This document shows positions 1-7,129 of a DNA stretch of 20,942 nt, one piece after another; position 1 is the first letter of the stretch, and each line of letters begins with the position of its first letter. This stretch comes from Sphingobacteriia bacterium (GTDB lineage Bacteria; Bacteroidota; Bacteroidia; NS11-12g; UBA955). The position numbers and the translations under genes were made by a program. The stretch covers positions 1-20,942 of the forward strand of contig JAGKXC010000032.1 of the NCBI GenBank assembly GCA_021151535.1, given 5' to 3'. The notes beneath the pieces are model-generated. The model ran no database searches. It saw only the letters and a program-made list of their open reading frames with translations, and was not told where the DNA came from.

Positions 1-435
1 CCTAAAAGTATCGATCATGGCCCTAGCTGCGATGAACTGATGTTTGCGGTATAAATAATCGGCAAAATAGTAATAAGAAGGGCGATAGAGAGGTGCCACT
101 GCAAGGCAGTTCACATATGATTTTCGGGCCGAAGCCGTATCACCCAATGTTTCATGAAGCATAGATTGCAGGCTATAGGCATCGGGCGTTGGATAGGTAG
201 AAATGGATTTATTTACCGTTCTAAGTGCTGATTCCATTTCACCTAAATTGTATTGACTCAACGCTTGTTTAAAGATTTCATTGGCTTTTTTCTGTTTTGC
301 AGGATTGGGTGATGGCGCAGGCCCGGCCGCACACATTTGTGCCAAACCCATAACTACAGCAATCATCGTCAACTTTAAGTTATTCAAGCACTTATCGCCC
401 ATTATTCCCCAAAAAATTTTCTTTAAAAAATCCAT
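1..435 (-). CDS. Secreted TPR-like protein, C-terminus cut by window edge
   Basis: The reverse strand is open from ATG 435 to the left edge of the window, giving 145 residues with no stop. A hydrophobic stretch at about residues 21-37, ending Cys-Ala-Ala before a Gly/Pro-rich linker, looks like a signal peptide. Starting at Met12 (ATG 402) would give a more classical short n-region, so the start is uncertain. From about residue 48 the chain is helical, with Ala/Leu/Tyr spacing like tetratricopeptide repeats, for instance around NLGEMESALRTVNKSIS and TLGDTASARKSY. TPR folds usually bind partner proteins; the partner here is not visible. The gene lies 31 bp downstream of gldD in the same direction and is probably co-transcribed. 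It is not a Gld protein I recognise. Confidence 0.75.
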   Translation of the reverse strand, partial: MDFLKKIFWGIMGDKCLNNLKLTMIAVVMGLAQMCAAGPAPSPNPAKQKKANEIFKQALSQYNLGEMESALRTVNKSISTYPTPDAYSLQSMLHETLGDTASARKSYVNCLAVAPLYRPSYYYFADYLYRKHQFIAARAMIDTFR

Positions 436-466
436 TTCACTTAGTTAGATATAAGATAACAAAAAT

Positions 467-1087
467 TTACTTCCAATCAAAAGTTTTGATCATCCTTTCG
501 ATATCCGATTCGATAAATTCAAAAACAGGAGCAATGCTATCCGGTGAGGTCTTTTGATTAAAGTACAATGCTCCCCGAATGAAATTTCGTGCGCTATCTG
601 TGAGAAAGAAATTCAAATTGGTAGCCGTGTTTCCTTTGATTCTGTAAATCAATCCCCAATGTACAGAACCTACTGCCGAAGCCGGAACCTCTTCAATATC
701 TTCGGCTCTTTGCAAATGTTTATAGGCCAATTTGCGTGTATCTTCTACCAATGAATCGTACAAAATCCAATCTTTAAAACCATAATGCGTTAAGTGCAAA
801 GTAGCATTGAATGGCGAATATTGAATATTTACCCAACCAGGTTTGGCTTTGCCATTCTGACTATCCAAAACTAATTTTGCATACGATGGCAACTCAAAAC
901 TGCCATGTAAGTCTTTACTCTCCGTAAGTTTGTATGTTTTTGAAGGAAAATCAACTTTGGGATAAACCCTTGGTTTGGGCACATAAGCCACTTCCCCACC
1001 GCAAGCCATCAATGTAAACAAAGAAACAAGCACCAAGGCCAACCCATAATGGTTTCTCTCGATCAAATCCTTAAACAATTTCACCAT
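467..1087 (-). CDS. gldD: Gliding motility lipoprotein GldD
   Basis: This is a 206-residue lipoprotein of the GldD family, which is required for gliding and type IX secretion in Flavobacterium; its exact biochemical role is not established. A hydrophobic signal segment ends in a lipobox (Leu-Met-Ala-Cys, Cys29) followed by Gly-Gly. The mature start contains the family's YVPKPRVYPKVDFPSKTY-type segment. No acidic run follows the lipidated Cys, so I infer that it faces the periplasm. I chose ATG 1087. An in-frame TTG at 1099 adds four residues but lies 1 nt from the gldE stop and has no support. The gene follows gldE directly (13 nt from the gldE stop to this ATG), the same order as in Flavobacterium, which supports the call strongly. 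Confidence 0.92.
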   Translation of the reverse strand: MVKLFKDLIERNHYGLALVLVSLFTLMACGGEVAYVPKPRVYPKVDFPSKTYKLTESKDLHGSFELPSYAKLVLDSQNGKAKPGWVNIQYSPFNATLHLTHYGFKDWILYDSLVEDTRKLAYKHLQRAEDIEEVPASAVGSVHWGLIYRIKGNTATNLNFFLTDSARNFIRGALYFNQKTSPDSIAPVFEFIESDIERMIKTFDWK

Positions 1088-1100
1088 TTCTTGAAACAAC

Positions 1101-2450
1101 TTAACGTGTTAACCACACTTTTATTTTCTTCACCTTTCTCGTATCTGCCGACTCTACCCTGAATCGCACACCTGCCAATTCAATTTCATCGCCCCTTTTG
1201 GGAATTCTTCCTAAACGCTCTGAAACCGCACCGCCCAAACTATCACTTTCTAACTCATATTCATCAAATACTCCGATTTGCAAACTGGCAAAACGTACAA
1301 AATCAATCAACAAAACTTTCCCTTCACACATAATTGATTGATCCGCCAACCGCACCATCCCTTCATTTTCCTCATCAAATTCATCATTCATGTCGCCAAA
1401 AACTTCTTCTAAAATATCCTCCATTGTGATAATTCCGCTGGTTCCACCAAATTCATCAACCACAATAGCCAAATGATTATGCTTCAATCTCATTTCTGCC
1501 AATGTATCATCCATTGGCTTATTTTCAGGGATAAAATAAGGCTGTAACATCAACGATTTCCACTGAAAATCATCGCCCTTTTCCAAATGTGGCATCAATG
1601 ATTTAATATTGATTACACCAACCATTTTGTCCAAATTCTCCTCGTAAACGGGCATCCTTGAAAATCCATGCTCTCTGATTTTTGCAACTACGGTATCAAA
1701 TCCCATGCTCGCTTCCACTGCCACCACATCCATTCTTGGTTTCATGATTTGTTTCACTTGGATATTGCCCATGTTCACAATACCCTTTAAAATCTCTTTT
1801 TCCTGTTTTGCATCTTCTTGATCAGTAGCCATATCAATGGCCATCGCCAATTCTTCTGATGTCAATTCATTGGCCTTAGGTTTGGCACCTTTTTCCAACA
1901 ACCATCCCAGTTTCACCAACAAATGTGTAAAAGGCCACAAAACAGCTACAAAAACGCGCATCGGATAAACCAAAAACTTGGCAGCGCGCTTATAGTTTTG
2001 TGTTGCAAATACTTTGGGAACTACCTCACCAAACACCAAAATAATCAAAGTAACCAATACCGCCTCAATCAAAAATTTGATCCATGGATAGGCATGTAAG
2101 TTGAAAATAATTTCGGTTAAATTTAAAGTTAGCAACACAAATGCAACATTCACTAAGCTATTAATCATCAATATAGTAGCAAGCAAATGCTTTGGTCTAT
2201 CCAATAATTTTACGATACTCTTGGAAGCGGTAGATGTTTCCTCCCTCAGCGCTTCTAAATCACTTTCACGATGAGAAAAAAATGCATTTTCAGATCCTGA
2301 TGAAATAGCAGACACTATTAAACAGCACAACATCAGGGATCCCAGCAGCGTGATTTGAACCCAATCGCCAGGCTCGATTTGATTCACAATATTCAATGTA
2401 TGTTCGGAAGCCAACTCAATTGCACTTCCCGTAGGTAATGGGTCTGCCAT
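1101..2450 (-). CDS. gldE: GldE, DUF21/CBS/CorC-type membrane protein
   Basis: The 449-residue protein has the layout of the CorC/hemolysin-C-like family. Four hydrophobic segments (about 31-51, 89-111, 124-141 and 160-185) form a DUF21-like membrane domain. A CBS pair follows at about 225-355, with VKQIMKPRMDVVAVEASM and VVDEFGGTSGIITMEDILEE as landmarks, then a C-terminal CorC_HlyC domain (about 365-449). In Flavobacterium the gene next to gldD is gldE, which assists GldD function; paralogues elsewhere are linked to Mg or Co efflux. The ATG at 2450 is followed by a hydrophilic N-terminus of about 30 residues. It lies 25 bp downstream of ssb and 13 nt upstream of gldD, so the three probably form one transcript. 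The position beside gldD distinguishes it from a general CorC homologue. Confidence 0.92.
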   Translation of the reverse strand: MADPLPTGSAIELASEHTLNIVNQIEPGDWVQITLLGSLMLCCLIVSAISSGSENAFFSHRESDLEALREETSTASKSIVKLLDRPKHLLATILMINSLVNVAFVLLTLNLTEIIFNLHAYPWIKFLIEAVLVTLIILVFGEVVPKVFATQNYKRAAKFLVYPMRVFVAVLWPFTHLLVKLGWLLEKGAKPKANELTSEELAMAIDMATDQEDAKQEKEILKGIVNMGNIQVKQIMKPRMDVVAVEASMGFDTVVAKIREHGFSRMPVYEENLDKMVGVINIKSLMPHLEKGDDFQWKSLMLQPYFIPENKPMDDTLAEMRLKHNHLAIVVDEFGGTSGIITMEDILEEVFGDMNDEFDEENEGMVRLADQSIMCEGKVLLIDFVRFASLQIGVFDEYELESDSLGGAVSERLGRIPKRGDEIELAGVRFRVESADTRKVKKIKVWLTR

Positions 2451-2475
2451 GGTTAAATGATATTCAAATTAACCA

Positions 2476-2922
2476 TTAAAATGGCAAATCTCCACCATCA
2501 TCCATGCTCAAATCCTCTGTTCCCATCACATTACCCATATCGCCAGAAGTTGTATTGCTCTGATTACCAGAATCTTGTCTTTCTTGATTCCTATCGCCAA
2601 CCAAAGACCCCATCATCTGAAAATTGTTTACGCGAATCTTTCTGGTTTGACGTTCTTGCCCTTCCGCATCTACATACCTATCCGTTCTAATTTTTCCCTC
2701 CACATATAGCAGATTGCCCTTCTTCATATACTTCTCTGCCGTTTCCGCTTGCTTATCCCACATCTCCAAATTATGCCATTCCGTACTCTCCATCCTTTGC
2801 CCATCTTTGGTATAATAATCGTTCGTGGCTAACGTAATATTGGCAACCACTCTGCCATTTTCCAACCTGCGAATCACAGGATCTTTCCCCAATCTACCCA
2901 ATAAAATTACTTTGTTAATCAT
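2476..2922 (-). CDS. ssb: Single-stranded DNA-binding protein SSB
   Basis: This 148-residue protein coats single-stranded DNA in replication, recombination and repair. The N-terminal OB fold covers about residues 1-105, starting MINKVILLGRLGKDPVIR and including the TEWHNLEMWDKQAE and KGNLLYVEGKIRT blocks. A flexible Gln/Asn/Gly/Ser/Met-rich linker (about 106-137) leads to an acidic tip ending Asp-Leu-Pro-Phe, the docking site for SSB partner proteins. The length is typical for Bacteroidota. It sits between mutY (104 bp gap, no hairpin seen) and gldE (25 bp gap), matching the conserved mutY-ssb-gldE-gldD order of the phylum. Confidence 0.97.
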   Translation of the reverse strand: MINKVILLGRLGKDPVIRRLENGRVVANITLATNDYYTKDGQRMESTEWHNLEMWDKQAETAEKYMKKGNLLYVEGKIRTDRYVDAEGQERQTRKIRVNNFQMMGSLVGDRNQERQDSGNQSNTTSGDMGNVMGTEDLSMDDGGDLPF

Positions 2923-3026
2923 CTGTTTATTAATTACTTAAATTACTTTGAAAATCTCAACTGTCAATTTTTTAATTCTTCAATCTTAACGATTGTTTTT
3001 CAATTTTTTATCAAACCTAATAAAAT

Positions 3027-4121
3027 TCATGATGAAATGCAATCTTTGGCAAACTTCATCATTTTTTCCATCAACCGATGAATAGGGAACAGCTCCATAT
3101 CTACCTCTCTCACCCATTGATACGGCTCCATTAACGGATATAATTTCGTTTCATTTTCGGGCGATAAACGTTCCCCCCTTTTATCTCCCATTTCCACCAC
3201 CCAGCACGTGGCACGAATAGTTCTGTGGGTTAACTGATGTTTAAATTCTTTCCTGCCTTTGATAATTCCGCTTTCAATCCAGGGTAAATTTTCTAACCAT
3301 GAATCTATTCCAGTGTCTGTTTCAGAAGCGACGACCTGCAATGGAAATTCATATAATTTCGCCCAAATTTCGGTATCTGGTCTACAATACATCGCCCAAT
3401 TACCGCGAAAATGCAATGCTACATATTGATACCTAACTTCTAATGGCTTTTTCTTTTTTTCCAAAACAGGAAAATCGTTTTGCCTTTTTTGCAAATTCGC
3501 AAAACACGATTCATTCAGCGGACATTCTCCGCATTTTGGATTAGTAGGCGTACAAACCATCGCGCCCAATTCAATCAGTGCCTGATTAAACAAATTTGGC
3601 TGCTCTGATTCCTCACAATATTTCATCAACCATGGGTAAATTTCCCTAGAAAACTCACTTTTATTTATCGGAATATCCACGCCAAACCACCTGGATGACA
3701 CTCTTTTTACATTTCCATCAATCGCAACCGCAGGCAAATTGAACGCAAATGCCCGAATTGCATTGGAAGTGTATTCGCCTACACCCGGCAAATTCTGCAG
3801 TTCGTCTAATTCTTTTGGGAACTGTCCACCAAATACATCAACCACTTTTTGTGCCGCTTTATGCAAATTTCTTGCGCGAGAATAATATCCCAATCCCTGC
3901 CATAATTTTAAAACTTCGGCCTCATCAAGGCTTGCTAATTCATTGACATTCTTACACTTTTCAACAAACTTATGATAATAATCCATTCCTTGAGCAACCC
4001 TCGTTTGTTGTAAAATAACCTCTGAAAGCCAGATTCGATAAGGGTCCGACGTCTCTCTCCAAGGCAAATTTCTTGCCCGTAAGTTGTACCATGTCAATAA
4101 TGTTTGGATAACTCTTTCCAT
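3027..4121 (-). CDS. mutY: A/G-specific adenine glycosylase MutY
   Basis: MutY removes adenine mispaired with 8-oxoguanine in base excision repair. The 364-residue protein has the expected parts: Glu34 in WLSEVILQQTRV; the helix-hairpin-helix LPGVGEYTSNAIRAFAF (111-127) followed by catalytic Asp135 in VAIDGNVKRV; and the 4Fe-4S ligands Cys190, Cys197, Cys200 and Cys206 with C-x6-C-x2-C-x5-C spacing. The C-terminal part (about 225-355) is the NUDIX-like domain that reads 8-oxoG, with a FKHQLTHR segment in place of the FSHxFSH loop. It starts at ATG 4121 and diverges from the HU gene across a 50-bp gap. It heads the minus-strand gene chain with ssb, gldE and gldD. Confidence 0.97.
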   Translation of the reverse strand: MERVIQTLLTWYNLRARNLPWRETSDPYRIWLSEVILQQTRVAQGMDYYHKFVEKCKNVNELASLDEAEVLKLWQGLGYYSRARNLHKAAQKVVDVFGGQFPKELDELQNLPGVGEYTSNAIRAFAFNLPAVAIDGNVKRVSSRWFGVDIPINKSEFSREIYPWLMKYCEESEQPNLFNQALIELGAMVCTPTNPKCGECPLNESCFANLQKRQNDFPVLEKKKKPLEVRYQYVALHFRGNWAMYCRPDTEIWAKLYEFPLQVVASETDTGIDSWLENLPWIESGIIKGRKEFKHQLTHRTIRATCWVVEMGDKRGERLSPENETKLYPLMEPYQWVREVDMELFPIHRLMEKMMKFAKDCISS

Positions 4122-4171
4122 AATTTATTGGCAAAAAAAGATGTTTTGTAGTTTTTTTGTACCTCAATCCT

Positions 4172-4471
4172 ATGACAAAGTCTGAAATCGTTAACGAAAT
4201 TGCAGTGCGCACGGGTTTAGAGAAGACCGCGATTGCCGACACAATTGACAACTTCTTCGTGGTAGTTAAGAACTCCATGGTACAAGGAAGCAACATTTAT
4301 TTGCGTGGCTTCGGTACGTTTGAGTTGAAAAAACGCAAAACCAAAGTAGCACGTAACATTAAACGCAATACCTCTTTGGTAGTGCCAGCTCACTATGTAG
4401 CTCGCTTTAAACCTGCTAAAGAATTTGCAGCGCTAGTAAAGGACAGCAAAACCTTAGCTGAAAAGCTTTAA
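4172..4471 (+). CDS. hup: HU/IHF-family DNA-bending protein
   Basis: This is a 99-residue histone-like protein. The start MTKSEIVNEIAVRTGLEK and the IYLRGFGTFELKKRK block are signatures of the HU/IHF fold, which binds and bends DNA as a dimer. The arm region reads KVARNIKRNTSLVVPAHY, so the usual Arg-Asn-Pro tip, whose proline intercalates in HU and IHF, is replaced by Arg-Asn-Ile. This appears to be the variant found next to mutY in Bacteroidota. I chose ATG 4172. An in-frame TTG at 4157 would add five residues that lack family similarity. It diverges from mutY; the 50-bp gap must hold both promoters. The next gene starts 20 nt after its stop. Confidence 0.93.
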   Translation: MTKSEIVNEIAVRTGLEKTAIADTIDNFFVVVKNSMVQGSNIYLRGFGTFELKKRKTKVARNIKRNTSLVVPAHYVARFKPAKEFAALVKDSKTLAEKL

Positions 4472-4479
4472 TTTAATCC

Positions 4480-4487
4480 TAACTTTG
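4480..4487 (+). promoter_or_regulatory. Bacteroidota -7 element (TAACTTTG) at the TPR gene start
   Basis: TAACTTTG matches the phylum's TAnnTTTG core exactly and ends four bases before the GTG start at 4492. That would put transcription initiation at or next to the start codon. I found no good upstream TTG box at 17-23 nt spacing. Confidence 0.5.
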
Positions 4488-4491
4488 CCAC

Positions 4492-5301
4492 GTGAACAAA
4501 ATTAATCTTCGCGTAGGCGTTGTGTTAGTCGCCACATTAGCGGTTGGTGTTTGGATGGTTGCAAATCGTTGGAAAACCAATGATTTGGTCATACCACAAC
4601 AAAACCAACCGCTGATGCCCATGGCTGGGGGTGGATTACCACAAAAAGCCATTTCCCGTATTGAATTCCTTAATTCAGTATTCGAACATGCCAAGCCCAA
4701 TTCATTTGTTGCGCGCATCGTAACCAGTGATCCCAATAAAGTCCAAATTGATAGTTTAGAAAAAGCCTTGAAATGGGCGATGGAAACAAATAATGCCCCA
4801 TTGGCAGTTTTGCTTCAAACAGATTTGGCACTGAAAGAGAAAAATCCCAATTACATAACTATTTGTAGAAATTTAATTTACAACGCTAGTTTCTTTGTCG
4901 CCGAACAGCCTATGGCTGCTTCCTATCTCTTTCAATTAGGGAAAAAATACTTGGATATAGGTTTAGAATCCGACCCCGAAAATATTGATTTACTGAACGC
5001 TCAGATTATCTATGAGAGTGAGTTCATAAACCAACCCATGCAGTTTAGAACAACCTTGAAAAAAGCCTTAGCAGTAGATTCAAATAATATTGAAACCAAT
5101 ATTATCCATCTAAATTTGCTAAAAAAATCAGGTCAAATGGGAAAAGCCCTAAAAAAATGCGAGAAATTAATATCTTTGCAACCCCAAAATCCTGATTGGT
5201 TATTTGAATTGAGTAACCTTTACGGAGAAATGGGCGATTCCACCAATGCCAAAACTTATTTGGACTTGGCGGTGAAAGTACAGAAAAACAAACAAAAATA
5301 A
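4492..5301 (+). CDS. Membrane-anchored tetratricopeptide repeat protein
   Basis: The 269-residue protein has one N-terminal transmembrane segment (about 7-24), a Pro/Gln/Gly-rich linker (about 35-52), then an all-helical region with TPR-like units; the clearest lie at about 190-265 (KKSGQMGKALKKCEKLIS and YGEMGDSTNAKTYLDLAV). It is probably anchored in the inner membrane with the repeats in the periplasm, acting as a protein-binding scaffold; no partner can be named. The start is GTG 4492: no ATG occurs before the membrane segment, and a perfect TAnnTTTG box sits just upstream. It lies between the HU gene and the COX24-like micro-ORF/RNase G pair. I recall similar TPR genes at this position in other Bacteroidota, but this is not checked. 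Confidence 0.85.
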   Translation: MNKINLRVGVVLVATLAVGVWMVANRWKTNDLVIPQQNQPLMPMAGGGLPQKAISRIEFLNSVFEHAKPNSFVARIVTSDPNKVQIDSLEKALKWAMETNNAPLAVLLQTDLALKEKNPNYITICRNLIYNASFFVAEQPMAASYLFQLGKKYLDIGLESDPENIDLLNAQIIYESEFINQPMQFRTTLKKALAVDSNNIETNIIHLNLLKKSGQMGKALKKCEKLISLQPQNPDWLFELSNLYGEMGDSTNAKTYLDLAVKVQKNKQK

Positions 5302-5310
5302 TTATATATT

Positions 5311-5400
5311 ATGCCAAGCGGAAAGAAAAGAAAACGTCATAAAATCGCTACCCACAAGCGTAAGAAGCGCCTTCGTAAGAATCGCCATAAGAAGAAATAA
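5311..5400 (+). CDS. 29-residue basic COX24/AURKAIP1-like peptide
   Basis: ATG 5311 opens a 29-codon frame ending at TAA 5398-5400. The peptide begins MPSGKKRKRHKIATHKRKKR and continues with Leu-Arg-Lys-Asn-Arg-His and lysines, so more than half its residues are Lys, Arg or His. This matches the tiny AURKAIP1/COX24 C-terminal domain proteins (PF08213) annotated throughout Bacteroidota. The family includes the mitochondrial small-subunit protein mS38 and resembles mycobacterial bS22, so a ribosomal RNA-binding role is likely by analogy but not shown. It lies 9 bp after the TPR gene and 29 bp before the RNase G start, in the same direction. Its size makes it easy to miss in routine gene calling. 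Confidence 0.9.
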   Translation: MPSGKKRKRHKIATHKRKKRLRKNRHKKK

Positions 5401-5429
5401 TTAGTGATTAAACCCTAGTACAATAGCAT

Positions 5430-6989
5430 TTGTCAAACGAGTTAATCATCCAGAAAAGCTCGACTGGGGTAGAAATCGCTCTCATATCCAATAAGAAACT
5501 TACAGAATTCCACCGCGAACACGGAGGAAATGGTTTTCAGGTTGGAGATTTTTACCTCGGAAAAGTAAGGAAACTTTCTCCCGCGTTAAACGCGGCCTTC
5601 ATTCATATTGGCGGCGAAAAAGACGGTTTTCTAACCTATTTCGATCTCGGCCCCAATTTACTCTCCCTTAGGAAAGTGGTTAAAACAGCCCTTTCCGGCA
5701 ATCCGCAAGCAGGTGATCTCGAAAATTTTCATCTAGAAGAACCTATTGTTAAAACAGGGAAAATCTCTCAAGTTTTAAAATCCGGTGAACCCCTTTTGGT
5801 GCAGGTTATTAAAGAACCTATCGCCAATAAAGGTCCTAAAATCACTTGCGATATTAGCTTACCCGGTAGGTATTTCATTCTTGTGCCTTTCACCAACCAA
5901 ATTTCTATCAGTAGAAAAATTGGTAACCCAAAAGAAAAAGTTAGGCTTCGTGAGTTAGCCAATAGTGTTAAACCCAAAAATTTCGGCGTTATCGTAAGAA
6001 CCGTTGCTGAAGGTGTTGCACTAGAAGAATTAGATCGCGATATGCGCGAACTAACCAAGAAATGGGATGAATTGATGAAAGGCCTAAAAGCCGCCACCAT
6101 TGGTTCTAAAATTCTGGGCGAAGGCAGCAGACTGCATACACTTCTGCGCGATATCTTAAATAACAACTTCTCACACATCATCACCAACGACCAAGAAATC
6201 TTCACCTCTATAAAAGAAGTATTGGTGAAATACAACACACTGGAAGTTGACAAAATACTGAAATTACATCAAGGAAAGAATAGCCTATTCGAACAACAAG
6301 GCATCAATCGCATGCTTAAAAGTTCGTTCGGTAAAAATGTACCTTTCAGCGGCGGTGCCTATTTGGTAATTGACCACACCGAAGCCCTTCACGTAATTGA
6401 TGTTAACAGCGGATCAACCTCATTTGATCCCACCAACCGCGAAGAAAATGTGCTCAAAGTAAACCTTGAGGCAGTTGAAGAAATCGCCCGCCAAATCCGA
6501 TTAAGAGATATGGGTGGAATCATCGTTATTGATTTCATCGATATGCGCGACCCAAAGAAACGCAACGAAGTGCACAACGCTTTGAAACAAGCCATGAGTA
6601 CAGACCGCGCAAAGCACACCATTCTTCCTATGAGCAAATTTGGATTGGTCCAAATTACCCGAGAAAGAGTGCGTCCTGCTATGGAAATCGCCACTCAGGA
6701 AATCTGCACAACTTGCAATGGTACTGGAAAAATGGACTCAAGCGTTCAGTTGTTGGATAAAATTGAAAATGAAATTTCCTACTTGTGGGAAAACATGAAT
6801 CAGCAGCATATCACGTTGAGAGCCAATCCGTTAATTACCGGTTATTTCTCTCAAGGCTTTCCTTCGCTTCGAATGAAATGGTATTTCCGCTACAAACATT
6901 GGTTGAAATTACAAGCCGATCCAGAGCTGCCTATTACCGGCTACTTGCTCGAAAATCAGCAAAAACAAATCATTCATAACGAAAATTAA
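5430..6989 (+). CDS. rng: Ribonuclease G/E family endoribonuclease
   Basis: This 519-residue single-strand endoribonuclease acts in rRNA maturation and mRNA decay. An S1-like RNA-binding domain spans about 36-130 (VGDFYLGKVRKLSPALNAAF). The catalytic domain carries the metal-binding aspartates Asp324 in VIDVNSGS and Asp368 in VIDFIDMRD. Cys426 and Cys429 in CTTCNGTG form the zinc link used for dimerisation. There is no long disordered scaffold after the catalytic part, so it is RNase G-like rather than full RNase E. The start is TTG 5430 (Leu-Ser-Asn-Glu-Leu-Ile-Ile), which fits the usual family N-terminus; no upstream ATG gives a better one. It follows the COX24-like ORF by 29 bp and is probably co-transcribed. 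I see no terminator after it. Confidence 0.95.
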   Translation: MSNELIIQKSSTGVEIALISNKKLTEFHREHGGNGFQVGDFYLGKVRKLSPALNAAFIHIGGEKDGFLTYFDLGPNLLSLRKVVKTALSGNPQAGDLENFHLEEPIVKTGKISQVLKSGEPLLVQVIKEPIANKGPKITCDISLPGRYFILVPFTNQISISRKIGNPKEKVRLRELANSVKPKNFGVIVRTVAEGVALEELDRDMRELTKKWDELMKGLKAATIGSKILGEGSRLHTLLRDILNNNFSHIITNDQEIFTSIKEVLVKYNTLEVDKILKLHQGKNSLFEQQGINRMLKSSFGKNVPFSGGAYLVIDHTEALHVIDVNSGSTSFDPTNREENVLKVNLEAVEEIARQIRLRDMGGIIVIDFIDMRDPKKRNEVHNALKQAMSTDRAKHTILPMSKFGLVQITRERVRPAMEIATQEICTTCNGTGKMDSSVQLLDKIENEISYLWENMNQQHITLRANPLITGYFSQGFPSLRMKWYFRYKHWLKLQADPELPITGYLLENQQKQIIHNEN

Positions 6990-7116
6990 TCGCTGATTCA
7001 GGATTCGTTCCAAGTAAACGACCATTCCCCTGTTGCGCTTTTCCGTAATTCATCGCAAATTCAAAATCATTTTTTGCAATTTTCGCAAACAATGAATTAG
7101 TTACATATTTCAACTC

Positions 7117-7124
7117 TATTTTTG
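7117..7124 (+). promoter_or_regulatory. -7 element (TATTTTTG) of the TonB receptor gene
   Basis: TATTTTTG matches TAnnTTTG exactly and is separated from the ATG at 7130 by only GGGCG. It lies at the end of a 140-bp gap after rng. No TTG is found at the usual upstream spacing. Confidence 0.55.
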
Positions 7125-7129
7125 GGGCG

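Noticed and set aside
2923..3026. AT-rich gap between mutY and ssb as a possible small RNA or terminator
   Set aside because: I found no stable hairpin, no box matching TAnnTTTG and no open frame of note.
7088..7106. Weak inverted repeat TTTGC/GCAAA between rng and the TonB receptor gene
   Set aside because: The five-base AT-rich stem has no T-run after it, so it is not convincing as a terminator.
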